Source: an uncultured Actinomyces sp. (GTDB lineage: Bacteria; Actinomycetota; Actinomycetes; Actinomycetales; Actinomycetaceae). From it: a stretch of DNA of 8,037 nt. Each line of letters starts with the position of its first letter. Positions within the stretch are counted from its first letter, which is position 1. The notes beneath the pieces were generated by a model. The model was not told the DNA's origin. It saw only the letters and a program-made list of their open reading frames with translations, and ran no database searches. The position numbers and the translations under genes were made by a program. This document shows, one piece after another, positions 1-6,318 of this stretch. The DNA lies in contig CALIZH010000016.1 of assembly GCA_938028585.1 (NCBI GenBank), forward strand, positions 1 through 8,037, written 5' to 3'.

Positions 1-2662
1 AGGGGCGGCCCGCCAGCACGATGCCGCGCACGCCGTGTTCACGCATCCACTCGATGGTTTCGACGCCCTTCGCGCGGATCTCGGCCTTGACGGCGGCGTC
101 CTCCTCCCACGCCTTGTCCAACGCGGCCTTCATCTCCTCGACGGGGATGTCGTAGCCGTACTCCTTGAAGGTCTTGGACAGGTGGGCGGGCAGGTAGTCG
201 CGGTTACCGAAGTTGACGAAGGGGCTGATGAACTTCGTGCCCGGTTCGAGCAGGCGCTCCATGTTGTTGCGGATGACCTCGGGGTAGGTCGCCACGATGG
301 GGCAGTTGTAGGAGTTCTCGGACTCGGTGAGCTTCTGCTCGAAGTCGACGCAGGGGTAGAAGATCGTCGTGATGCCCTTGTCCAGGAGGGACTCGATGTG
401 CCCGTGGACGAGCTTGGCCGGGTAGCACACGTTCTCCGAGGGGATGGACTCCATGCCGGTCTCGAAGAGGTCGTGGTTGGAGCGTCCCGAGATCATGACG
501 CGGAAGCCCAGCGCGGTGAGCATCGTGAACCAGAACGGGTAGTTCTCGTACATGCCGAGCACGCGCGGGATACCGATGTCGCCGCGGAACGCCTTCTTCT
601 CGGTGAGGCGGCGGTAGCCGAAGATCCGCTTGTACTTCCAGTCGTAGAGGTTGGGCAGCTCCGATTTCTTGGGCACGCGCTCCAGGGACGCGCCGCGCTC
701 GCAGCGGTTGCCCGACACGTGGCGCTCGCCGTTGGAGAACGTCGAGATCGTCATCTGGCAGTGGTTTTGGCACAGGCGGCAGGTCTTGCGCGTGGTCTCG
801 ACTTGGAAGTCTTCGAGGTCTTCGATGCGCGCAAGCGTCGACTCGCCTTCACCGCTGTCGTGCATGCGGGCGGTAAGCGCCGCACCGTAAGCGCCCATAA
901 GGCCGGCAATATCGGGGCGAACAACCTCGCGGCCGGTCAGCAGCTCGAATGCGCGAAGCACCGAATCGTTGAGGAAAGTTCCACCCTGAACAACGACGCG
1001 TTCGCCCAGGTCCGAGGGGTCCTTGAGCTTGATGACCTTATACAGGGCGTTACGCACGACCGAGTAGGACAGGCCGGCACTGATATCGCGCACATCCGCG
1101 CCTTCTTTTTGCGCCTGCTTGACTGATGAATTCATGAAGACCGTGCAGCGCGTTCCCAAGTCAACGGGGCTGCTCGATTCCATTGCCATCTGCGCGAAGT
1201 TTCGCACGTCGGTTCCCATGGTCTGCGCGAAGGTTTGCAGGAAGGACCCGCAACCCGAGGAACATGCCTCGTTGACGGAAATTGAATCGACTGCGTGATC
1301 CTTGATCCGCAGGTATTTCATGTCCTGGCCGCCGATATCGATCACCGAGGTGACGCCGGGCTGGATGAATTCCGCGGCGCGGTAGTGCGCCATTGTTTCG
1401 ATTTCGCCCTCGTCCATGGTCAGGGCCGCGGTGACCAGACCTTCGCCGTATCCGGTTGCGCAGGATCGACCAATCACGGTGCCTTCGGGCAGTTCCGAGC
1501 GAACGCGGCGGACGATGTTGACGGCCGCAGCGACGGGGTCACCTTCGTTGGAGGCATAGTGAGTGAAGACGATCCGGTCGTCTTCGTCGATGACGACGGC
1601 TTTGATGGTGGTTGAACCGGCGTCAATTCCGAGCCAGCAGCGCCCGCGGGCCTGCGAGAGGTCGGCCTTCGGAATGACTTCTTGCGCGTGACGCTGGACG
1701 AATTCTTCTTTTTCTTCCGGGGTTGCGAAGAGGGGGCGCATGCGCGCGGATTCCGCTTCGACGTGTGCGGTGGCGAGGCGGTCGATCAGTTGCTCGAGAG
1801 CGGTTCCTTCCTCTTCGCCTCGTTTCTTTGCTTCTTTCGAAGCCAAGAGCGCAGCCCCGATAGCGACGTAAAGCTGCGCGTTTTCCGGGGTGATGAAGGA
1901 CTCTGCCTTGGGGAGCAGGGTCTTGTAAGCCTCGCGAAGTTGGGGAAGGAAGTGCAGCGGGCCGCCGAGGAACATGACGTTTCCGCGGATGGGGCGACCG
2001 CAAGCCAGACCTGCAATGGTTTGGGTTGCGACCGCGCTGAAGATCGAGGCCGCGAGGTCCTCGTGCGCGGCACCCTGGTTGATTAGTGGCTGGATATCCG
2101 ATTTCGCGAAGACACCGCATCGCGAGGCGATCGGGTAAAGCTGGGTGTGCGCTTCGGCCAGCGTGTTCAGTCCCGAGGCGTCGGTGTGGAGCAGCGTCGC
2201 CATCTGGTCGATGAATGCTCCGGTTCCACCCGCACAGGTTCCGTTCATACGCTGCTCGGGGGTGGGGTGAAGGTAGGTGAGCTTGGCATCTTCACCACCC
2301 AATTCGATGACGACGTCGACTTCTGGGTGGAGTCGCTGAGTGGATTCCGTTCCCGCGATAACTTCCTGAACAAAGGGGATTTTCATTGCCCGAGCGGTCG
2401 TCAAACCACCTGAGCCGGTGATCGCGGCCTGGACGACCAATCCCGGGTAAATATCCTCGATATCTTCGAGGAGGTGTCCGAGTTCGGCGCGAACATCTGC
2501 GTTGTGGCGGCGATAGTCGGAGAAGAGGATGCGATTGCCGTCCAAGACAACGGCTTTGACCGTCGTTGACCCCACGTCAATACCAAGCTGGCACGGGTGC
2601 TCGGGCGTGCTTTCGACGTGTAGACGCGAGCCTTCAATGATCTTCGTATCCATGTTGGGCAC
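1..2662 (-). CDS. Acyl-CoA dehydratase activase, two-ATPase giant form, C-terminus off window
   Basis: The frame is open from about 2662 to the left edge (887 codons), so the C-terminus is missing; related proteins are often about 1,400-1,500 aa. Family members use ATP to drive electrons from a [4Fe-4S] cluster into 2-hydroxyacyl-CoA dehydratase-type enzymes. Numbering from GTG 2662, domain 1 has the ASKHA phosphate motif GIDVGSTT (27-34) and cluster cysteines C143 (NGTCAGGTG) and C182 (SRCGVF). Domain 2 repeats the plan: GIDAGSTT (345-352), C467 (NEACSSGCG) and C506 (GTRCTVF). A cysteine-rich linker follows (C628, C631, C635, C654), then a DUF2229-type region from about 697 (GIPRVLGMYENYPFW, later NVCYPAK). 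GTG 2662 is preferred because AGGGAC (2673-2668) lies 5 nt upstream; ATG 2653 is the alternative, with 14 nt spacing. No dehydratase partner is visible, so the client is unknown. Codon use changes sharply near 780. Confidence 0.93.
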   Translation of the reverse strand, partial: MPNMDTKIIEGSRLHVESTPEHPCQLGIDVGSTTVKAVVLDGNRILFSDYRRHNADVRAELGHLLEDIEDIYPGLVVQAAITGSGGLTTARAMKIPFVQEVIAGTESTQRLHPEVDVVIELGGEDAKLTYLHPTPEQRMNGTCAGGTGAFIDQMATLLHTDASGLNTLAEAHTQLYPIASRCGVFAKSDIQPLINQGAAHEDLAASIFSAVATQTIAGLACGRPIRGNVMFLGGPLHFLPQLREAYKTLLPKAESFITPENAQLYVAIGAALLASKEAKKRGEEEGTALEQLIDRLATAHVEAESARMRPLFATPEEKEEFVQRHAQEVIPKADLSQARGRCWLGIDAGSTTIKAVVIDEDDRIVFTHYASNEGDPVAAAVNIVRRVRSELPEGTVIGRSCATGYGEGLVTAALTMDEGEIETMAHYRAAEFIQPGVTSVIDIGGQDMKYLRIKDHAVDSISVNEACSSGCGSFLQTFAQTMGTDVRNFAQMAMESSSPVDLGTRCTVFMNSSVKQAQKEGADVRDISAGLSYSVVRNALYKVIKLKDPSDLGERVVVQGGTFLNDSVLRAFELLTGREVVRPDIAGLMGAYGAALTARMHDSGEGESTLARIEDLEDFQVETTRKTCRLCQNHCQMTISTFSNGERHVSGNRCERGASLERVPKKSELPNLYDWKYKRIFGYRRLTEKKAFRGDIGIPRVLGMYENYPFWFTMLTALGFRVMISGRSNHDLFETGMESIPSENVCYPAKLVHGHIESLLDKGITTIFYPCVDFEQKLTESENSYNCPIVATYPEVIRNNMERLLEPGTKFISPFVNFGNRDYLPAHLSKTFKEYGYDIPVEEMKAALDKAWEEDAAVKAEIRAKGVETIEWMREHGVRGIVLAGRP

Positions 2663-2667
2663 GCTAT

Positions 2668-2673
2668 GTCCCT
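2668..2673 (-). promoter_or_regulatory. Ribosome binding site deciding the activase start
   Basis: Read on the minus strand, AGGGAC is followed by 5 nt (ATAGC) and then GTG at 2662, which is in frame with ATG 2653. The spacing suits the GTG and is long for the ATG, so translation probably starts three codons earlier than the first ATG. Confidence 0.55.
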
Positions 2674-2677
2674 GATT

Positions 2678-2704
2678 TCTAATTTCCAAACTGTTGAAAT
2701 TAGA
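2678..2704. promoter_or_regulatory. Probable TetR operator in the divergent promoter region
   Basis: A perfect inverted repeat lies between the two divergent genes: TCTAATTTC (2678-2686), a 9-nt spacer CAAACTGTT, then GAAATTAGA (2696-2704). Total span is 27 bp. TetR-family regulators typically bind palindromes of this kind next to their own gene. The right arm overlaps the -10-like TAGACT of the TetR gene, and the left arm lies about 15 bp upstream of the activase start codon, so one bound dimer pair could affect both. That it is this regulator's site is inferred from position and symmetry. Confidence 0.7.
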
Positions 2705-2706
2705 CT
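2701..2706 (+). promoter_or_regulatory. -10-like element of the TetR gene, probably leaderless
   Basis: TAGACT fits the actinobacterial TANNNT -10 pattern and ends 6 nt before ATG 2713. This would put the transcription start on or next to the A of the start codon, and no convincing Shine-Dalgarno sequence precedes the ATG. Both point to a leaderless mRNA. I see no clear -35 hexamer at the expected distance. Confidence 0.45.
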
Positions 2707-2712
2707 GAGCTC

Positions 2713-3459
2713 ATGGCGAGGATGCATCAACCAAGGGCGGAAAAACAGCGAAAAGCGCCTTCAGATTCCCTGACAACTAGCCCCGAAGTTTCATCAGGTG
2801 TTGAAATTTCTGATTCAAATAACGCAACATCATCCGTATCTAAAATCCACCGTGGCCCCAGCGCCTGCCGAGGCGAAGTCAAACAACACATCATTGCAGC
2901 TGCCAGAAGTGAATTCGTCACTCAGGGTTACGACCACACAACCCTGCGTTCAATTGCCCGAGTAGCCGAGTGCGACCCCGCGCTCATCACCTACTATTTC
3001 GGAACTAAGCAGAAACTTTTCCGCGCCTGCATGGATCTTCCCCTCGACCCGGCCTCGGAAATCATCGCGCTTCTTACCCCAGGCCCACAGGGAGCGGCCA
3101 CACGCCTAGTCGACTACATCCTGGACCTCTACGAGCACACGCTCACTTCAGACACCCTCTTGGCACTTATGCGCGCGCTGATCACCGATACCTCGACTTC
3201 TCAGCGCTTTCGCACCTATATCCGCAGCGATGTCTTAGAGCAGATCAGCCAATTCCTTGCCGCGGACCCCGAACGGGCTCGACGCCTTGGCGAAGAACTC
3301 GAGATCATCCTTTCCATGCTGTACGGCGTAGTCACCATGCGTTACATCATTTCTCTGGAGCCTCTGGCAACCATGCCACGTCAACGCATCCACGAAAGCC
3401 TGACCCCTCTACTGCAACAGCGCATCGATCACATATTCGCCTCACTTCTTCCGCAATAA
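2713..3459 (+). CDS. TetR/AcrR-family transcriptional regulator
   Basis: 248 aa. Residues 54-110 form the TetR DNA-binding domain: the helix starting EVKQHIIAAARSEF, then the helix-turn-helix TTLRSIARVAECDPALITYYFG (about 76-97), followed by TKQKLF, the usual family ending. Residues about 115-248 are a helical ligand-binding and dimerisation domain resembling the TetR_C_16-like group; the ligand cannot be read from sequence. The first ~53 residues are a polar, Ser/Thr-rich extension that most TetR proteins lack. The only in-frame ATGs before the HTH are at 2713 and 2722, with no GTG or TTG, so the extension is probably real. The gene diverges from the activase across a perfect inverted repeat, so autoregulation and control of the activase are the natural inference. 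Confidence 0.93.
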   Translation: MARMHQPRAEKQRKAPSDSLTTSPEVSSGVEISDSNNATSSVSKIHRGPSACRGEVKQHIIAAARSEFVTQGYDHTTLRSIARVAECDPALITYYFGTKQKLFRACMDLPLDPASEIIALLTPGPQGAATRLVDYILDLYEHTLTSDTLLALMRALITDTSTSQRFRTYIRSDVLEQISQFLAADPERARRLGEELEIILSMLYGVVTMRYIISLEPLATMPRQRIHESLTPLLQQRIDHIFASLLPQ

Positions 3460-3518
3460 AACGCCACTTTCGGCGCGCGCGCGGCATCAATTCGCAAGGC
3501 TGTTGGCACAATTGGAGC

Positions 3519-4880
3519 ATGACAACTCACGCTCCCACTGCTGAAGAACGCGCAGCTTTTGTCGCCCCCCGACCCAAGCGTCGCTGGTGGCAAACGCGTA
3601 AGGGCACCGCAGCCGGCACTGCTGGGGGCAAAGTCGTCTATTTCGCCCGAAGTGCAACCATTATCGATCCCTCAACCCAGGCCCACTACCTCGACCGTTC
3701 AGATCTTGCTTTCCGTGCTGATTCAACGGTTGCTGTTTTCGATCCCCAAGCTGCGCGTCGCCATCATGTCGCATGCGTTCTTTCTGGCATCAGCCCGCTT
3801 GATGAAGGTTCGGTGTGGATGCCCACGGGCAGCAGGACTGCCCTGATCAGCCCCGATGAAGTTCTGAACCCCTCCCTGACGCTTCTCCAAAACTTGGTGA
3901 TTCCGTGCGCAACAATGGGGCAAACCCTTGACCCCGAGGTCATTGAGTCAACGGCCTCTCGCCTGAACATCGATCTCACGCGTTCCGCCAGCGATCTTTC
4001 CGCCTCTGAATTGCTGGATTTCCAGGTTTTACGCGCGATCGTGTACCGCGCAAACCTGGTGATTATCAGCGACCTTCCCGCCGATGTCGACCAGGGCGAA
4101 TTCCTTGACGAGTTCTTCGAGGCTCTCACTCCCCTGCGTTCCAGCGGCGCGTGCGTCGTTTTCTTTACCGATCTGCCCCAAGCTGCCGAGCACGCCGATC
4201 GTCTTCTCATCATTGCGAATAGCACGGTCGCCGCAGACACCGGAAAGGTTGACGCGCAATTCATCTCCATGGCTTACGAGGCCATCAACGAAGACCCCTC
4301 CTCCTACCTTGGGCCAATTCCTCGCGCGGGCGATCCGATTCTTCCCCCTTCCTCCCCCGTTAACGAGGCCGACTCCCCCGCCGGCGCCGACGCTGCAGCT
4401 CACACCGACTCGGCGACCATTGCCCCCGACCTCCCCTACGAAGATGACGGGGCCTCAGAAGAGGAAGCGCAACCCGCAGAGGAGAGCCGTCAGAAGGACT
4501 CCACCTCAGCCTCGGAGATCGCGGAAGAGGATGAGGAGCCCACAATCACGCCCAATTGGCACCCGCTGACTACTCGGGTTGTGCGCACAGCGGACTCTCC
4601 GCTCCCCGAGCCAGTGTCTTCGCAGTGGGATGACAATCCTGAGACCGCTGAAATTGCTCTTGCTGCGATTGCCCAGGCACAGCGTTTCCATCGCATTGAT
4701 CAGGCGCGCGCTTCATTGGGTGATGAGCTCAAAGAACAACTCAATGAGGATTTACCTTCGGGTTCTGAGGCAAGCCCCGAGGAGCTTGCGCTCATCGAGC
4801 ACGCGCAAAAAATCTTGGGCGAGCTCCCCGGTTCGGTGATGCCCGATGAAGATTCTGTACCCGAGTCGGATGCTAAGTGA
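3519..4880 (+). CDS. ABC-transporter ATPase-like protein with degenerate catalytic motifs
   Basis: 453 aa. A basic, Trp-containing N-terminus (18-28) precedes residues about 38-242, which follow an ABC nucleotide-binding domain closely in order and spacing. The Walker A position reads DPQAARRHH (75-83) instead of GxSGxGKST, then VACVLSGISPLDEGSV, matching the usual helix and 'G..p..G.v' turn. The Q-loop position reads ISPDEVLNPSLTLLQNLVIP (110-129) with Ser111 for Gln. The signature reads LSASE (160-164) for LSGGQ. Walker B is LVIISDLP (180-187) with Leu186 for the catalytic Glu. The H-loop is FFTDL (215-219) with Asp for His. ATP hydrolysis is therefore unlikely. Residues 260-345 are an acidic, Pro/Ser-rich, probably disordered stretch; a helical C-terminal segment follows. 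No permease is adjacent. GGAG sits only 1 nt before the ATG, so the ribosome site is poor. The function is unknown; I infer a scaffold or regulatory pseudoenzyme. Confidence 0.85.
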   Translation: MTTHAPTAEERAAFVAPRPKRRWWQTRKGTAAGTAGGKVVYFARSATIIDPSTQAHYLDRSDLAFRADSTVAVFDPQAARRHHVACVLSGISPLDEGSVWMPTGSRTALISPDEVLNPSLTLLQNLVIPCATMGQTLDPEVIESTASRLNIDLTRSASDLSASELLDFQVLRAIVYRANLVIISDLPADVDQGEFLDEFFEALTPLRSSGACVVFFTDLPQAAEHADRLLIIANSTVAADTGKVDAQFISMAYEAINEDPSSYLGPIPRAGDPILPPSSPVNEADSPAGADAAAHTDSATIAPDLPYEDDGASEEEAQPAEESRQKDSTSASEIAEEDEEPTITPNWHPLTTRVVRTADSPLPEPVSSQWDDNPETAEIALAAIAQAQRFHRIDQARASLGDELKEQLNEDLPSGSEASPEELALIEHAQKILGELPGSVMPDEDSVPESDAK

Positions 4881-4895
4881 CACGTATTCGTGTCA
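4878..4895. repeat. Perfect inverted repeat over the stop codon, possible operator
   Basis: TGACACG-TATT-CGTGTCA has 7-bp arms and a 4-nt centre. It begins with the TGA stop of the preceding gene and covers a possible GTG start (4890) of the next frame. It lacks the GC-rich stem and T-run of an intrinsic terminator, so a protein-binding site or an RNA hairpin between the two genes is more likely. No binding factor can be named. Confidence 0.45.
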
Positions 4896-4911
4896 AAATT
4901 AAAGAGTGACT

Positions 4912-4923
4912 GCACTTCGGTGC
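4912..4923 (+). other. Small TTCG tetraloop hairpin upstream of the holin-like gene
   Basis: GCAC-TTCG-GTGC would fold in RNA as a 4-bp stem closed by C-G around a UUCG tetraloop, an unusually stable loop. It lies 26 nt before ATG 4950 and upstream of AGGAAG. A role in mRNA stability or start selection is possible but unproven. Confidence 0.3.
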
Positions 4924-4949
4924 CCATCTTCGTAGGAAGCGATGAAGGT

Positions 4950-5375
4950 ATGAGTAATTACCGTCCCTCTTTGGGGCAGGTTCCGTCTGAGCCCAAACCC
5001 CCCAGTATTGGCGAGCTTTTCGGCCGTATGACGGCGCAAATCTCCACGCTCATCCGCGGAGAAATTGAACTGACGAAGACCAAGGCGATGACCTTCCTCA
5101 ACTTCGCAAAAGCGGGGATCATCGCACTGGTTATTGCGGGTGTTTTCGCCCTCTACGGCCTGGGATGGCTTCTGCACAGTGCGGAGCTTGCACTGGCTTT
5201 GGTTCTTCCCGCTTGGGCAGCGTCACTCATCGTGTGTGGCGTGATTTTCTTGATCGTCATCATCTTCGCTCTGGTTGGCATCTCGAAGCTGAAGAAGTCT
5301 AGCCAGAACGTTCCCGCACCCCAGCAGGGCCTGAAGGAAGATGTGGATGCCGTGAAGAAAGGGGCTCAAAAGTGA
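4950..5375 (+). CDS. Holin-X type (holin superfamily III) two-helix membrane protein
   Basis: 141 aa from ATG 4950. A soluble N-terminus contains SIGELFGRMTAQISTLIRGEIEL (about 19-41), the amphipathic 'L...L..LIR.EIeLaK' helix typical of the actinobacterial Phage_holin_3_6 family. Two hydrophobic segments follow at about 54-78 and 82-110, then a lysine-rich tail. Despite the family name, such proteins are ordinary chromosomal genes in actinobacteria and often sit beside DUF3618 genes, as here. The frame is open back to GTG 4890 (161 aa), but that start lies inside an inverted repeat and lacks a ribosome site, while AGGAAG (4934-4939) lies 10 nt before ATG 4950. It overlaps the next gene by 4 nt. 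A membrane or envelope role is inferred; lysis is not indicated. Confidence 0.85.
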   Translation: MSNYRPSLGQVPSEPKPPSIGELFGRMTAQISTLIRGEIELTKTKAMTFLNFAKAGIIALVIAGVFALYGLGWLLHSAELALALVLPAWAASLIVCGVIFLIVIIFALVGISKLKKSSQNVPAPQQGLKEDVDAVKKGAQK

Positions 5376-5704
5376 GCAACGAGCAGACTCAAGCGGACCT
5401 GAGCGCAGATGAGATTGAAGCCCAGCTACGCATGACGCGTATTGAGCTCACCAATACGGTTGATCAGCTTGTGACACAGCTTCACCCTTCATACCAAATT
5501 GAGCAGGCAAAGCAGAATGCTCAGGCAAAGGTTGAGGAGCTGAAGGAACGTGCTCGCTCGACCTGGGAGCTGGCACGCGAAGGTGATACTGATGCGATGC
5601 GCACTCTGGGAATTGCCGCGTGCTCTGTCGTGGCGGTTGTCGGCCTTGTTGCGTGGCGTATTACTTCACGCGTGAGGCGTTCGGGTTCTAAGAACTCCCG
5701 CTGA
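5372..5704 (+). CDS. DUF3618 membrane protein
   Basis: 110 aa, starting at GTG 5372 within a GTGA overlap with the upstream stop, so translational coupling is likely. AAAGGGG (5358-5364) lies 7 nt upstream. The N-terminus carries the DUF3618 pattern: LSADEIEAQLRMTRIELTNT then VDQL (about 10-34). A charged helical region follows (QAKVEELKERARSTW), then one membrane helix near 78-97 (GIAACSVVAVVGLVAWRI) and a short basic tail RVRRSGSKNSR. The topology suggests a cytoplasmic coiled N-terminus held by a C-terminal anchor. The biochemical function is unknown. The immediate partnership with the holin-like protein recurs in actinobacteria and suggests a shared membrane complex. Confidence 0.85.
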   Translation: MSNEQTQADLSADEIEAQLRMTRIELTNTVDQLVTQLHPSYQIEQAKQNAQAKVEELKERARSTWELAREGDTDAMRTLGIAACSVVAVVGLVAWRITSRVRRSGSKNSR

Positions 5705-5717
5705 AGGCGTAATTTGG

Positions 5718-5757
5718 CCCCATCCAACACTTCGGGTGGGGATCGGGCATCGTTTTT
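5718..5757 (+). terminator. Possible intrinsic terminator of the pseudo-ABC/holin/DUF3618 cluster
   Basis: CCCCATCC (5718-5725) pairs with GGGTGGGG (5734-5741) as an 8-bp stem with one U-G wobble and an 8-nt loop. A TTTTT run comes only at 5753-5757, about 11 nt after the stem, further than in a classical terminator. The position just after the last gene of the cluster supports the call. Confidence 0.4.
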
Positions 5758-5760
5758 AGG

Positions 5761-5766
5761 TATGAT
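5761..5766 (+). promoter_or_regulatory. -10-like element for the DUF3073 gene
   Basis: TATGAT differs from TATAAT at one position and lies 73 nt before the start codon, which would give a leader of roughly 65-70 nt. The -35 region is poor (TGGGGA at 18 bp spacing is the best seen). The leader contains a short possible hairpin, GCAC-CGCTT-GTGC (5796-5808). Confidence 0.4.
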
Positions 5767-5839
5767 GTTCCCACGAAACATTTTGAACACCTAGGGCACC
5801 GCTTGTGCGGACCCGACCGAAGTAGAGGGGGTCGACGCC

Positions 5840-6094
5840 ATGGGGCGCGGCCGTCAAAAGGCCAAGCAGACGAAAGTCGCACGCAAGCTGAAGTATTTCA
5901 GCCCTGACACCGACCTGGATGCACTCCAAAGGGAGCTTGCAGCCGGGCATGAGACGCATAGCGAAGAGCAGCCAGACGAAGACGATCTGTACGCACGCTA
6001 CGCTGATTACGCCGAAGATGACCAGGATTCCCAGGATGACCACTGGGATGACGAGGACTACTGGACCTCTTCTTCCTCGCAATCGCGAAAGTAG
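5840..6094 (+). CDS. DUF3073 family protein
   Basis: 84 aa, full length for this small actinobacterial family. The basic N-terminus MGRGRQKAKQTKVARKLKY is the family hallmark and is followed by SPDTDLDALQREL (about 21-33). The C-terminal half is strongly acidic (Asp/Glu with aromatic residues, about 47-77) and probably disordered. The start is set by AGAGGGGG (5824-5831), 8 nt before the ATG. It is a monocistronic unit, with a -10-like element upstream and a strong terminator directly after. The basic head and acidic tail could suit nucleic-acid or ribosome association, but the function is not established. No membrane segment or signal peptide is present. Confidence 0.93.
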   Translation: MGRGRQKAKQTKVARKLKYFSPDTDLDALQRELAAGHETHSEEQPDEDDLYARYADYAEDDQDSQDDHWDDEDYWTSSSSQSRK

Positions 6095-6122
6095 CTGAGC
6101 TCTTCCGCTTTAAGACATAAGG

Positions 6123-6167
6123 AAACACCGTCAGACGGGTTTGTTACACCCATCTGACGGTGTTTTT
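6123..6167 (+). terminator. Strong Rho-independent terminator after DUF3073
   Basis: ACACCGTCAGA (6125-6135) pairs perfectly with TCTGACGGTGT (6153-6163). After one C/A mismatch the stem continues as GGGT/ACCC. TTTT follows directly (6164-6167), with matching A residues upstream at 6123-6124. It starts about 30 nt after the DUF3073 stop codon. Confidence 0.92.
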
Positions 6168-6249
6168 GTATCTGCTCAGGAAGGAAGACACGCAGGGCAC
6201 CGAGAAGCTGCCTGAATGCTTGAAGGAGGGCATCGACTCTTAACCCAGC

Positions 6250-6288
6250 TAAAACACAGTCCCGGTGGCGATTTCTCGCCACCGGGAC
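6250..6288 (-). terminator. Rho-independent terminator of the surface-protein gene
   Basis: GTCCCGGTGGCGA (6259-6271) and TCGCCACCGGGAC (6276-6288) form a perfect 13-bp stem. Read on the minus strand the loop is GAAA, a stable GNRA tetraloop, and the stem is followed by TGTGTTTT. It lies about 30 nt after the stop codon of the minus-strand surface protein. The 80 nt between this and the DUF3073 terminator hold no gene that I can support. Confidence 0.9.
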
Positions 6289-6318
6289 CAGCGTTATAGC
6301 GTCAGTGCGCTAGATGGT

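Noticed and set aside
700..800. Suspected frameshift in the activase near 720
   Set aside because: On recounting bases the minus-strand frame is continuous from 2662 to the left edge; the apparent shift was a reading error.
35..1126. Long open frame on the plus strand, 363 codons
   Set aside because: It is antisense to the activase gene, whose minus-strand frame carries recognisable family motifs throughout. The open plus-strand frame is a by-product of very high third-position GC.
3462..3484. Possible terminator and GC-alternating tract after the TetR gene
   Set aside because: The CGCC/GGCG stem is only 4 bp with no T-run, and the alternating GC tract is short, so no terminator or Z-DNA claim is supported.
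4950..5704. Prophage remnant suggested by the holin-like gene
   Set aside because: No endolysin, structural, integrase or attachment sequence is nearby. This holin-superfamily type with DUF3618 is a common chromosomal pair in actinobacteria.
6058..6282. Short minus-strand frame of 74 codons between the two terminators
   Set aside because: It starts inside the surface-protein terminator stem, runs through the DUF3073 terminator and into the antisense of that gene, has no ribosome site and matches no family I know.
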